Part shown: piece by piece, positions 11,166 to 20,615 of the stretch
Position numbering within the stretch: position 1 is the first letter of the stretch
Layout: each line of letters starts with the position of its first letter
DNA from: Polysphondylium violaceum
Taxonomy: Eukaryota; Evosea; Eumycetozoa; Dictyosteliales; Dictyosteliaceae
DNA: 20,630 nucleotides
NCBI GenBank assembly: GCA_000277445.1
Contig: AJWJ01000436.1
Location: 1 to 20,630 of the forward strand
Direction: 5' to 3'
Program-made: the position numbers and the translations under genes
The notes under the pieces: model-generated
Told to the model about the DNA's origin: nothing
Databases searched by the model: none
The model's input: the letters and a program-made list of their open reading frames with translations, nothing else

Positions 11166-11382
11166 TTTGTAAGTTGGTGTCACCACGACAATAACAACAG
11201 TAGTCGGAATAAAGGAAGAAGAGAGAAGAATAACTCATATCGTATCGTCGTAATTGTTGCTGTTTTCAAATTCATTCAAGTCATATTTATAGATATTGAG
11301 ATATATCAGCGCAGATTGTAATAGTAAGAGAAATAGTAGTAATAGCACATAATCATATACCCCCAGACATAATCACATAATC

Positions 11383-11406
11383 ACATACACATACACATAC
11401 ACATAC
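11383..11406 (+). repeat. Hexanucleotide microsatellite (ACATAC)4
   Basis: Four perfect ACATAC units lie in what is probably the 5' leader, ending 11 bases before the ATG at 11418. A similar CA/TA-rich leader precedes the nucleoporin gene (12492-12540). Confidence 0.7.
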
Positions 11407-11417
11407 AGACAGACACG

Positions 11418-12170
11418 ATGGGAGTATCCAACTTTTATAAAAACAAATTCACAACATTACTCATTGTATTGATCTTTGCATCGATGGCATTGTTGATTGC
11501 AGGACTGGCCACACGATGGTATAAAATTGTTGTCTATCAACAAACTGTGAGTCTCACTCAAGAGTTTTCATTTCACGCAACAAAGATTGTCAGACATATT
11601 ATAGACACAGATGTATATCCACACTCTGGTTGGTCAGTCTATGATTTAAAAAAGTATGTTTATCTAATTGTATTATATAGTAATAATAATGGATACCGGA
11701 GTATCGTCAGAGTGGTACTAACCAATATATCATGATACTATAGAACCCATGTGTTTTTTAATGCAGGTATGGCTATGGGTGCCATTGCATTTATCGTTGG
11801 TATTATTTCACTTATTTTCGTCACACTCAAGCAATTGGGTGTCGTGACAAATAATATTGTTTGGCACATTACCAGAGGCCTTATGGTCGTTACATTTATA
11901 TCTATTCTTTGCTCAGTCTCTGTGTTATCGGGCATTACAAATGCTTTTAAAAAGGATTACGAGAGCAGCCAAAGAGTCACAGACAGATTCCCATACTGCT
12001 ACCAAGCATGTGACAACAAATGGAAGGGTACCGAGACCAACGAACTGGGCGACAAAATTACTTTTGGGCCCGGTATGGGATGGATCCTCACCGTCATCTC
12101 TGGCGTACCTGCTTTATTTGCCATTGTCGTTGCATTTGTATTTAAACATTCCGACGATCCACTTAAATAA
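11418..12170 (+). CDS. Four-helix integral membrane protein, function unknown
   Basis: Exons are 11418-11653 and 11744-12170. The 90-base intron (GTATGT...ATAG) contains a perfect TACTAAC branch sequence and is phase 2. The join reads SVYDLKK/THVFFNAG. The alternative acceptor GCAG at 11766 is out of phase. The product is 220 residues with helices at about 13-33, 86-106, 124-144 and 189-212, short cytosolic ends, a 50-residue loop 1 and a 45-residue loop 2 carrying Cys164 and Cys168. Trp34 follows helix 1. The topology recalls the claudin/PMP22 superfamily, but the GLW...C...C signature is absent, so I do not assign it. AATAAA overlaps the stop (12166-12171) and recurs at 12178-12183. Location is probably plasma membrane or an endomembrane; the role is unknown. 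Confidence 0.82.
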
Positions 12171-12576
12171 ACAAAACAATAAAACTAATTAAATACAACA
12201 CAATACAATCACCACACATACTATTCGTATGACTAACTCCTATTGTATGCAGTAGAGATATTATTTATAGAATGATTCATTCGTTTTGTGTGTGAACTTC
12301 GACATGAGGAAAAAGAAAGGGCGCCTGTTAAAAAAAAATTTAAAAAAGAAAAAAAGAAAAAAAAAAAAAAAATTAAGAAAATCGCCGTTTTTTTTATGTG
12401 TGTTTGTTTTATTTAGAGAGTTTTCCACAGAGGACATATATTGATATAGTTTGATTGACTATAGATATCTAAATTCATACCGTTTATCTATACACACACG
12501 TCACACACACACACATACATATATACATATACACATACACTCCTCGCTCTCAAACAGGAATCGTCAATCACACACA
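12171..12576. other. Intergenic spacer and nucleoporin 5' leader
   Basis: After the AATAAA at 12178-12183 there is an almost pure A/G tract at about 12329-12380 (long A runs broken by single G or T). A CA/TA-rich leader follows at 12492-12540. The reading frame of the nucleoporin is open upstream to 12451, but those codons are only His/Thr/Ile from the CA repeat, and the first ATG is at 12577. No other gene is seen. Confidence 0.6.
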
Positions 12577-15500
12577 ATGTCTGGCGGAGGATTATCGTAT
12601 AGACAACAGCAACAAAATGGGGTCCATAGAAACACTCATCCGTATTCACGTCAATCAAGCAAACGTGTAGCTGATAGTGACCGTATGGATGATTCGCCAA
12701 TACTCAATACCAACAACAACAACACTGCTACCACTGAAAACAATCAAGGTTTCTTTAAAAAAGTATTCAACAGACTCTTGACTAGACCCCTCAGTTGGAT
12801 GTTTTCTTCTGCTAAACCAGAGTATAACGGCAATAGCAGTAACAACAATTATAATGATGAAAATGAACAGCCTCAATCAAATACAGAGTATGACTATAGT
12901 GCGTTAAATAAAGTACAAGTACCAGCTCAGTTTATCAATAACAACAATAACAATAACAATAGTAATGGTAATGGTAATGGACTGAATATTGATACATCTA
13001 ATATATCATTCAATGATCTTACTCAAAAACATAATAATAATAATAACAATAGCAAAAACAATAACTCTAAAAAACAAACAACCACAACAATGTATTCTAG
13101 TCCTTCAGCAACAGATTCATCAATTCGTAATCTAAAAAACAATTTATCCCCAGTTCAAAGTAATAATCTTCGAATTAATTCTGTTTTGAGTACTAGTCTT
13201 GTTAATAATAATAATAACAACAACAATAATAATAGTCGTAATAATACAACAACAGCAACAACAGGAACTGCAGATCATAAAGTTTCACAATACAAACCTA
13301 AATTTACAAATAATGATACCATGAAAGAATCATCAATTAAATTTAATTCATCCATTATAAACAATAACAACAATACTAGTATTTTATCAAAGAGAAAGAA
13401 TTTAAATAGTTCTATTACAAATTTTGATACATCTATTAAAATGGTATGTGTTACTCCTATTGAATACTCTTCAACTAGATCTATCTCGTATACTAATATC
13501 ATGTTACATTCACAGCCATCATCACCAGGTCAAGAACAACCCCTCAAGAGAAGAGGTTTAGAAGAAAACTATTCATCTACAATGATAGCTACAAGTCAAG
13601 CTGCTAAAAAGATTTTAGAACATTTGGATGCATTTTCAACTCCAGTATTAGTAAGTAGATCTATTGTGTCACGACACCATATGTGTTTGTGTTTATGTAA
13701 TCGCACGAGTATACTAATCACGTTATCACAATGATGTAGAGCAATTATACACCACAATCCAATAATAATAATATAGATTCAACAGCATCAGCATCAGCAT
13801 CAACCTATGGCACCAATTCAATTGCAGCTATGATTAATAGACCCAAGATAAAGATTCCTCAGATATCAATCAACTACAAATACAATCCCTATGGTTTGAG
13901 CAGATTGTTGGAACAAAAGCCAAAGAGCCAAAAGGAAACTGAAATTCCTACAAATACATTAAACTATTCAGCCGTATCACTTTACAAGAAATCTGCTGCT
14001 CCTACTGATACCACCGGTAAAGATGACAAGGAGTTGAAATTAAATGGTAAAGAAACAACAACCACAGCAACCAGCAACAGCAGCAGTCTCTTTGGCTCAA
14101 ATACTATCACAACAACCAAACCAGTCGCTGAGGAAATCAAGTTAAATGGTAAAGTAACTACAGTCAGCGGTGCAACAAAAGATGATCACAAGAGAAAGAC
14201 ATCAATGTACGATCCAATCAGTAAGAAGAGACATGTCGAAGAAGAGGAAGAAGAGGTTGTGGATTTCAACAGACCAGAGATTAAAAATGTTACATTGCCC
14301 GAGGGACTCAAGATTGACTTCAAGGCACCAGGCCTAGATTCCCTTTCGACTGCTGCCTCATTGTTTGGTACAGCTCCATCCACATCGTCATCATTGTTTT
14401 CATCGTCCATTAAACCATCCACAGACACAAACTCGTTGTTTGGTGCTGCTCCTCTTAAATCAGACACAAGCAGTAAACCAACAGCAGATGAAAAGTCATC
14501 ATCATCATCATCAATCTTTTCCGCCACCACCTCCACCAAACCAGCAGCAGACACAGGTTCATTGTTTGGCTCTGTTAAAACAGATACCAATTCATTGTTT
14601 GGCAGCATGAGTAAACCATCAATAACAACAGCATCATCTGATGCCACTACATCATTGTTTGGTAATACTGCCAAATCTGAAACTAAATCAAGCGAGACAA
14701 CAACACCAGCAGCAGGATCATTGTTTGGTACAACTAAACCAGCAGTCGCTGAGAGTGCAACAACTTCGACTTCATCATTATTTGGTAATACTATCACCAC
14801 TGCTGCTGCCACTACCAAGCCAGCAGAGAGTACTTCACCCTTTGGTGGTATGTTTGGAGACAAGAAACCATCGAGTTTGTTTGGCAATGTAGGTTTGGGT
14901 CAATTGAAACCACCAACACCAGCACCATCATCAGCATCATCATCCATACCAGTCAGCAAAGCATCGACATCATTGTTTGGCACTGTGAAGCCATCAAAGG
15001 CTGCAGTAGATATCGAAGCAGAGGAAGAGTTCTTTAAACCAGAGTCTGACGATGAACCAGAGGCAGAAGAAGCTTTCTTTAAACCAGAATCTGACGAGGA
15101 GGAAGAAGAAGAAGAAGAAGAAGAGGGTGATGAAGTTGAAGAAGAAGTAGACGAGTGTGAAGAAGGAGACGAGTTAGCAGGTGAATTTGGAGACGACGAT
15201 GAAGAAGAATACGAGGAGGACGAAGAAGAGGAGGAGGAGGAGGAAGACGACGACGAAGAAGAAGAAGATGACTCTGATGACGATTCAAAGGGGAAAAAGA
15301 AACCAAAGAAATCAATATTTGGTGATGAAAAATCCACCGGAAAAGCCTTTGTATTCAACTCGAATCCTTTGGCTAGCTTTGGAAAGAATGCAGCAAAGAG
15401 TGGCGACAAGTCATCAAAGATTGGAAAGACTAAATCAGCAGACAAAGAGGATAAAAAGAAATCCAAGATCAATGGCGCTGGCAGCAAGCTTGGCAAAAAA

Positions 15501-17966
15501 GGTGCTATTGCAAAGAAAGCCACCGCTGCCAAGATAGACACATCTAATTTATTTGTAATTGGCAAGAATGCAACGACTCCATTTACACTTGGCGAACCAG
15601 GATCATTGTTTAGCTCTGGAACTACTGCCACTACTAGTAAAGCACCCTCATTGTTTGGCGCCGCCCCATCAACCACCTCATTATTTAGCACAACATTGCC
15701 AACTAGTACCCCATCATTCTCTAGTTCTGCACCATTATCCTTTTCCTCTGGTTTTGCAACAACCAGTGATAAATCAAAGGAATCAACAAAAGAAAAGGAA
15801 AAGGAAAAGGAGGAATCAAAGCCATCCAATCTTTTTGGTGGTTCAACTCAAACCTCTGGACTATTTAGTGGAGCCTCAACCTTATCAAGTGTAAATACAT
15901 CTACCAACCCATCAGTTTTATTTGGTTCAGCAATCACTCCATCATCAACATCATCGTCATCATCATCATCAACATCATCATCAACAACAACTTCATCATT
16001 GTTTGGATCGAGTGCAACAACTCCATCAACTGGATTATTTGGCTCATCTAGTACTTCACCACCAACTACAACAACAGCATCAGCATCGACATCATTATTT
16101 GGTTCATCAACCTCAACTGGTGCCTCAGGTAGTAGTACTACACCTGGATCATTGTTTGGCACCACTACTTCAACCACTGCATCTTTATCATCATCTTCAA
16201 CTCCAACCCCATCATTATTTGGCTCATCTGCTCCAGCAACAACTCCATCAACTGGACTATTTGGCTCATCTAGTACTTCACCACCAACTACAACTCCATC
16301 AACTTCATCATTATTTGGTTCATCAACTACACCAAGCACTTCTAGTGGAATGTTTGGTTCATCAACATCTACAGGTTCCTCAACAACACCAGGCACTTCA
16401 TTATTTGGAGCCCCATCAAATACGACACCATCATTATCATCATCATCAACAAGTACTCCAAGTGGATTATTTGGATCATCATCAACATCAACACCAACTT
16501 CAACTGGATTATTTGGATCATCATCATCATCAACAACATCAACATCAGCACCAACTTCAACTGGATTATTTGGTTCATCATCATCATCATCAACATCAGC
16601 ACCAACTTCAACTGGATTATTTGGTTCATCAACAACAGCAAGTGCTCCAAGTGGAATGTTTGGTTCTAATACATCCTCATCAACATCAACATCAACATCG
16701 GCACCAACTTCAAGTGGATTATTTGGTTCATCAACTTCTAGTAGTAGTGGAATGTTTGGTTCATCAACATCAGCACCAACTTCAACTGGATTATTTGGTT
16801 CAAGTGCCCCATCATCGTCAACAACAAGTGCACCAACTTCAAGTGGATTATTTGGTTCATCAACTACACCAAGCACTTCTAGTAGTAGTGGAATGTTTGG
16901 TTCATCAACATCAGCACCAGCTTCAACTGGATTATTTGGTTCATCATCAGCAACAACAGCGACAACATCAGCACCAACTTCAAGCGGATTATTTGGTTCA
17001 TCAACAATAGGTACCACACCATCACCATTTGGAACTTCACCAACATTATCATTATCATCAACTGCACCATCACCATTTGGAATTACACCATCTTCATCAT
17101 CAACATCATTATCATCAACTACACCATCACCATTTGGAATTACCCCATCATCATCATCATCATCATCACTAACATCAGCATCAACAGCCGCACCATCACT
17201 ATTTGGCTCAACAACCACTACTGGTAACACTGGATTATTTGGTTCAACAAACACCACTACTCCAACTTCAACTGGATTATTTGGATCATCATCAACAGCA
17301 AATACACCATTTGGTAGTTCATCATCATCAGCATCTAGTAATCCATTTGCTTCATCGCCATTTAGTAATCCATCATCCACATCAACCTCAACCTCAGCAC
17401 CTGTAAACAATCTATTTTCAAATACAACCTCCTTATCAAGCATTTCAACCTCTACCCCACCACCATTTGGCACCTCTACTCCATCATCGTTTGGAACCTC
17501 TTCATCAATGCCATCATTATCCTCAACCACCACCCCCTCACCATTTGGAACTTCATCATCATTGTCATCATTATCCTCAACCGCACCATCACCATTCAAC
17601 ACCACCGCCGCCTCATCACTATTTGCCTCGGCATCCCTATTTGGCTCCAATGGCAACACCTCATCACCACCATTTGGCTCCTCGTCAACAGCAGCCGCCA
17701 CCCCCTCACCCTTTGGCTCGTCCATGGGTTCCAACCCCTTTGGCGGAATCAGCTCAGTCACCCCACCATCCAACGCAGCCACTCCCTCACCCTTTGGCTC
17801 CTCACCCTTTGACGGCCTCACACCAACCAATGCCCAAGCACCTTTTGGCTCCTCCTCACCCTTTGGCTCCAACTCACCCTTTGGAGGTCCCACACCACAA
17901 CCCCAAAACGGCGGTGCACCTGGTTTCTCTCTAGGCACTGACAACAAAAGAAAGAAAAAAAATTAA
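12577..17966 (+). CDS. Large FG-repeat nucleoporin, probably nuclear-basket type (Nup153/Nup1/POM121/NUP136-like)
   Basis: Exons are 12577-13650 and 13740-17966, separated by an 89-base intron (GTAAGT...TACTAAT...GTAG), phase 0. The product is 1766 residues. In order: a basic start; an amphipathic helix FFKKVFNRLLTRPLSWMF (59-76), of the sort that anchors Nup1, Nup60 and Nup153 to the inner nuclear membrane; an Asn-rich linker; AAKKILEHLDAFSTPVL (342-358), like a short motif of Nup153 and plant NUP136; an ordered-looking KIKIPQISINYKYNPYGLSR; spaced SLFG repeats; an acidic block (about 782-874); a Lys-rich segment; then very dense GLFG/GMFG repeats in Ser/Thr linkers, changing to SPFG near the end; and a tail PGFSLGTDNKRKKKN. 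FG repeats form the transport barrier and bind karyopherins; a basic tail after F-x-x-G binds importin beta in Nup1-type proteins. FG identity is certain, basket class inferred. A second, frame-neutral intron at 13444-13515 is possible. Confidence 0.9.
12751..12804 (+). other. Amphipathic helix segment of the nucleoporin
   Basis: Residues 59-76 alternate bulky hydrophobic (F, V, L, W, M) and basic (K, K, R, R) residues within otherwise Asn/Ser-rich disorder. Similar helices near the N-terminus of yeast Nup1 and Nup60 and of metazoan Nup153 bind the inner nuclear membrane. Confidence 0.6.
13444..13515 (+). other. Candidate in-frame intron inside nucleoporin exon 1
   Basis: The segment begins GTATGT, contains TACTAAT about 20 bases before its end, and ends TTCACAG. 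It is 72 bases long, phase 0 and free of stops, so splicing would remove 24 residues without changing frame (1742 instead of 1766). It may be a constitutive intron, an optional one, or ordinary coding sequence. Confidence 0.5.
15009..15288 (+). repeat. Acidic low-complexity block (GAA/GAG/GAT/GAC run) in the nucleoporin
   Basis: This purine-rich stretch encodes about 93 residues, mostly Glu and Asp. It opens with two copies of FFKPESD (residues 789-795 and 804-810). It separates the sparser N-terminal FG repeats from a Lys-rich segment (KKKPKK, KKKSK, KKGAIAKK) and the dense C-terminal FG array. Antisense and shifted-frame open frames over it are by-products of the triplet bias. Confidence 0.85.
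15930..17420 (+). repeat. Degenerate coding minisatellite of FG-repeat units
   Basis: Imperfect units of about 40-60 bases recur, each combining TCA/ACA Ser/Thr triplets with an FG core such as ACTGGATTATTTGGTTCA. Two motif types, GLFG and GMFG, alternate in the middle, and blocks such as ACTACACCAAGCACTTCTAG recur (about 16325 and 16862), so the array grew by local duplication. Lengths should vary between strains. Confidence 0.8.
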
Positions 17967-18606
17967 CTCATAATAAATAATATATATAATATTTATAATC
18001 GATTATAAATTACCATCATCATCAATAACACAAGTGTTTGTATTTATTCTTATTTTTCTGTGGACAGCCACACAACAAAGCTCCATCAGATCACATATAA
18101 TTTAAAAAGAATTGAATATTGAGTACAAAATCTATTGAGAATCACTCAAAATGTTTGCACAGAGACTAGAAAAACATTAAAAGATCTAAAAACAAAATAA
18201 ATTATGGATGTCATATAAGCCTTAGCAAATTAACTATCGAAATAAGTGAAAAATCAATCCAAATTTGAAGTAGGCCTCAATAGCTGTCGTCAACATGAAA
18301 GCTTGCTACTCTTTTGAGTTACTCAACTCAAATCTCATAAAATATTCCATTATGAAGCTTTTTGGATCAAGTGCAAAGTTTATTTATTATGAATCCATAG
18401 ATAAAATAGAAAAAAAAAAAAATTAAAAAAAAAAAATTAAAAAAAATCAAAAAAAATCAAAATAATCAATATTATTTGGTTTTGCCAACACTACCATCAC
18501 GTGATCAGAAAGAGTTCTTGTGGTGTTTGTTTGTTTGTTTGTGTGGTATTGCATTTGTATTATTATTATTGTTTGTATTGTATTATCTAGAAATTATTAT
18601 TAAAAC
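17967..18606. other. Intergenic region with palindrome, hairpin and phased A tracts
   Basis: AATAAA at 17972-17977 probably ends the nucleoporin mRNA. A perfect 20-bp palindrome follows at 17991-18010, and an 8-bp stem with a 4-base loop (TTTGAGTT ACTC AACTCAAA) at 18313-18332. From 18410 to 18475 the strand is nearly all A with ATT or TC interruptions, including AAAAAATCAA twice in tandem. GTTT repeats follow at about 18525-18540, just before the F-BAR gene. About 250 bases (18080-18370) have more mixed composition than typical spacer but no long open frame and no recognisable RNA. Confidence 0.55.
17991..18010. repeat. Perfect 20-bp palindrome
   Basis: ATTTATAATC is followed directly by its reverse complement GATTATAAAT. 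It sits 24 bases after the nucleoporin stop and just past AATAAA. It could fold as an RNA hairpin at the 3' end or serve as a dimeric protein site. Confidence 0.7.
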
Positions 18607-20111
18607 ATGAGCTTTCAATTCAAAGATAACTTTTGGGTAAATAATATAATATTTAATTCGATAGATACAGCATGGGATGGATATTAATAATCAACCACCA
18701 CTACCATCATTCATAGGGACCATCAGGTTTTGAAACAGTAGAAAAAAGAATCAATGAAGGTACAGAAAGCACTCGTTTATTTGTATATTTTATGAAAGAA
18801 AGAGCATCTATTGAAGAGAATTATTCTAAAAGTTTACAAAAACTGTTGAAAAACACTCAACAATTAACAGAGTTTGGGTATGTTTTGTTTGTTTCTTTTA
18901 TATTATAAATGATACGATAGATAGTATAGATATATAGTTATTGCATATTAATCATAACAATGATGTATATAGAACATTAAGAGATGCATGGTTTGCCATG
19001 AGAGGTGAAGTTGAAACACAAATCAGAGTACATCATGAACTTGGTAATAAATTAGTAAATGATATTGCCGCTCCATTTTCTAAATTTAAAAGTGAACAAA
19101 AAAAAGTTAAAAAAGGTGTAATGTATTATTATGGTTATATATCTAGAATTATATTTTATATATCTAGATTTCTTTTATATATCGAGATCGATCTCTTGTT
19201 AAGATATACTAATACCAATCAAAATAATAATTAGTTTTTGGAAGATGCATATAAATTAAATAGAGAAAGAAAAGATATGGAACAAAAGATTAGTAAAAGT
19301 AAAGTTAAATATGATGATTATTCAAGACAAGCCGAACAAATGGCTGTTCAAATGGAATCAGCCAAAAGTACAAAGGCAGCATCCGAAATTGGTAAAATTC
19401 AACAAAAGCTACAAAAACTTCAAAGAGAAGCAAGTTTATTTGAAAAGGATTACAGAGATTATGTTGGCAAATTGTCTGCCTATCAACCCCAATGGGAAGA
19501 AAAGGTGTCTTCAACTTATCATGTAAGTAGTATTGTGTTGCGTGTTGGAGATAGGTTATTAATACTAATGATGATGAAAATAATAGGCATTACAATGTAC
19601 AGAAGAAGAGAGAATTGATTATATTAAAGTTCAATTAGAGAAATATGTACAGGCTATAAACTCAACAGTGCCTGACACAGAGAGCATCAATAGAAATTTG
19701 ATTGGTGTCGTTGCATCGATTGATAGATTTGAGGATATTTCATTGTTTGTAAGAGAGGCCAAAACCGGCTCAGAGAGACCTGATCCACCGGTATTTGTAC
19801 CATTTGGCGGAAAGGCCTCCTCAGAGTACATTAGCAACAAGAGTACCTACTCGCTCACCAGCTCGGCCTCATCATCGTCGTTGGGCAATCTACCACCCCA
19901 ACCATCGACACCTCCTCCCAGTCGTTCCAGTGCCCCACCCACCAAACAAGCACGCGCACTCTACGATTACGTGGGCTCTGACGCCACCGAACTTGATTTC
20001 TACACAGGCGACTCTATCAAGGTGCTGGAAGAGGACGATAGCGGCTGGTGGAAGGGTGAATTGGACGGTAGGGTTGGTTTGTTCCCCTCCAACTATTGTC
20101 AAGTTGAATAG
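18607..20111 (+). CDS. F-BAR (FCH) and SH3 domain membrane-remodelling protein
   Basis: Five exons: 18607-18636, 18717-18877, 18973-19117, 19235-19522 and 19587-20111. Introns of 80, 95, 117 and 64 bases have GT...AG ends and phases 0, 2, 0 and 0. Joins read KDNFW/GPSGFETVEKR, LTEFG/TLRDAW, KKVKKG/FLEDAYKLNRE and SSTYH/ALQCTEEE. The product is 382 residues. An F-BAR domain covers about 1-270: the FCH start FW-GPSGFE, KERASIEENYSKSLQKL, and coiled-coil segments rich in K, E and Q. A short Ser/Pro linker (about 295-328) leads to a C-terminal SH3 domain (about 330-382: ALYDY, ELDF, DSGWWKGEL, GLFPSNY). Family members (syndapin, nostrin, PSTPIP, yeast Bzz1 types) bind curved membranes and recruit dynamin or WASP-type actin regulators through SH3. 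Which subfamily is unclear. The first exon encodes only ten residues. AATAAA lies at 20140-20145. Confidence 0.9.
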
Positions 20112-20615
20112 ATCAATAGTTAATAACAGTTCCCATACAAATAAATCACTTGTGTTTATTCACTTACAAATCGGATATTTCTTTTGATTTTCAGAATGCA
20201 TGATGCCATGTTTTGCTGGAAAAAAAATCTTAAAAAAAAAAAAATACTTTTTTTTTTTTTGTATCAAAAAGCGCAATTGTGTTGAAAAATCTTTGGTCCT
20301 GGTTTACTCTTTTAGAGATAGATGTTTATGTCTTTTGTATTGTGTGTTCAAATTAGTTAATTTATGAGCATTAATAAAATATTTTTGATTTGTAATAGAT
20401 ATCGTAAATAGTATATCTTTAAAAAAAGATATATTAATTCTATAAAGTAATATATTTGATTTGATGATTGATTTTTGTTTGAAACATTTAGCACATCGTT
20501 GTTTCTGATCTGAAAAATAGATACACATTTTCTAATAATAAAAAAAGAAAAATCTATGGAATCATTTTTTATTTTTTTTTTCTTTTTTTTTTTTTTTTCT
20601 ATTTATTTTGAAAAA
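20112..20615. other. Intergenic region after the F-BAR gene
   Basis: AATAAA at 20140-20145 is a likely mRNA end. A tract of A then T occurs at about 20231-20261, and a hairpin with a 9-bp stem and AAAA loop at 20412-20433. A T-rich block at 20566-20599 precedes a possible start codon at 20616. The open frame on the minus strand at 20304-20528 has no protein-like features. Confidence 0.5.
20412..20433. repeat. Inverted repeat, 9-bp arms, 4-base loop
   Basis: TATATCTTT and AAAGATATA are exact reverse complements separated by AAAA. It lies in non-coding DNA, and the AT-rich background makes chance formation plausible. Confidence 0.5.

Larger units (their letters stand above)
10460..11417. other. 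Divergent promoter region between the ComC-like gene and the four-helix membrane protein gene
   Basis: No convincing gene is present. Notable elements are: a dyad CATCAC-AA-GTGATG at 10507-10520, about 50 bases before the minus-strand ATG; A tracts spaced exactly ten bases apart (AAAAAATCAA repeated, 10941-10960); a C-rich run of CACCC units at 11129-11165; and four ACATAC units at 11383-11406 followed by two AGAC units just before the plus-strand ATG. An open frame at 10991-11194 is low-complexity Thr/His/Pro from the C-rich run and is not a gene. Confidence 0.6.

Noticed and set aside
10991-11194. 67-codon frame before the four-helix protein gene
   Set aside because: Its C-terminal half is Thr/His/Pro from the CACCC tract, and no signal supports translation.
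11751-11766. Acceptor ATGCAG at 11766 for the four-helix protein gene
   Set aside because: With the only good donor (11654) it breaks the frame, whereas the acceptor ending at 11743 gives a continuous protein.
12451-12576. N-terminal extension of the nucleoporin from a non-ATG codon at 12451
   Set aside because: The extra residues are only His/Thr/Ile from the CA repeat, and the first ATG (12577) begins a sensible MSGGG start.
14186-15829. Antisense open frames (14186-14887 and 14900-15829) opposite the nucleoporin
   Set aside because: Composition mirrors the sense-strand Ser, Glu and Asp codons; no splice or start evidence.
15922-17010. A 362-codon plus-strand frame rich in His, Gln and Leu inside the nucleoporin
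   Set aside because: It is a shifted reading of TCA/ACA triplets with no start context or separate signals.
15848-17947. A 699-codon open frame on the minus strand across the FG repeats
   Set aside because: It consists of Val/Asp/Glu/Pro-Asn-Asn repeats that are the direct antisense of Ser/Thr-FG triplets. The plus strand has splice-consistent protein with known FG architecture. Long antisense frames are expected from biased triplet repeats.
18211-18226. CCTTAGCAA, resembling the CCTTACAGCAA motif of dictyostelid class I small RNAs
   Set aside because: Two bases are missing, and I find neither the upstream DUSE-type element nor a closing terminal stem at the right spacing.
20304-20528. 74-codon minus-strand frame after the F-BAR gene
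   Set aside because: AT-biased random composition and a hairpin inside; no similarity to any family I recognise.
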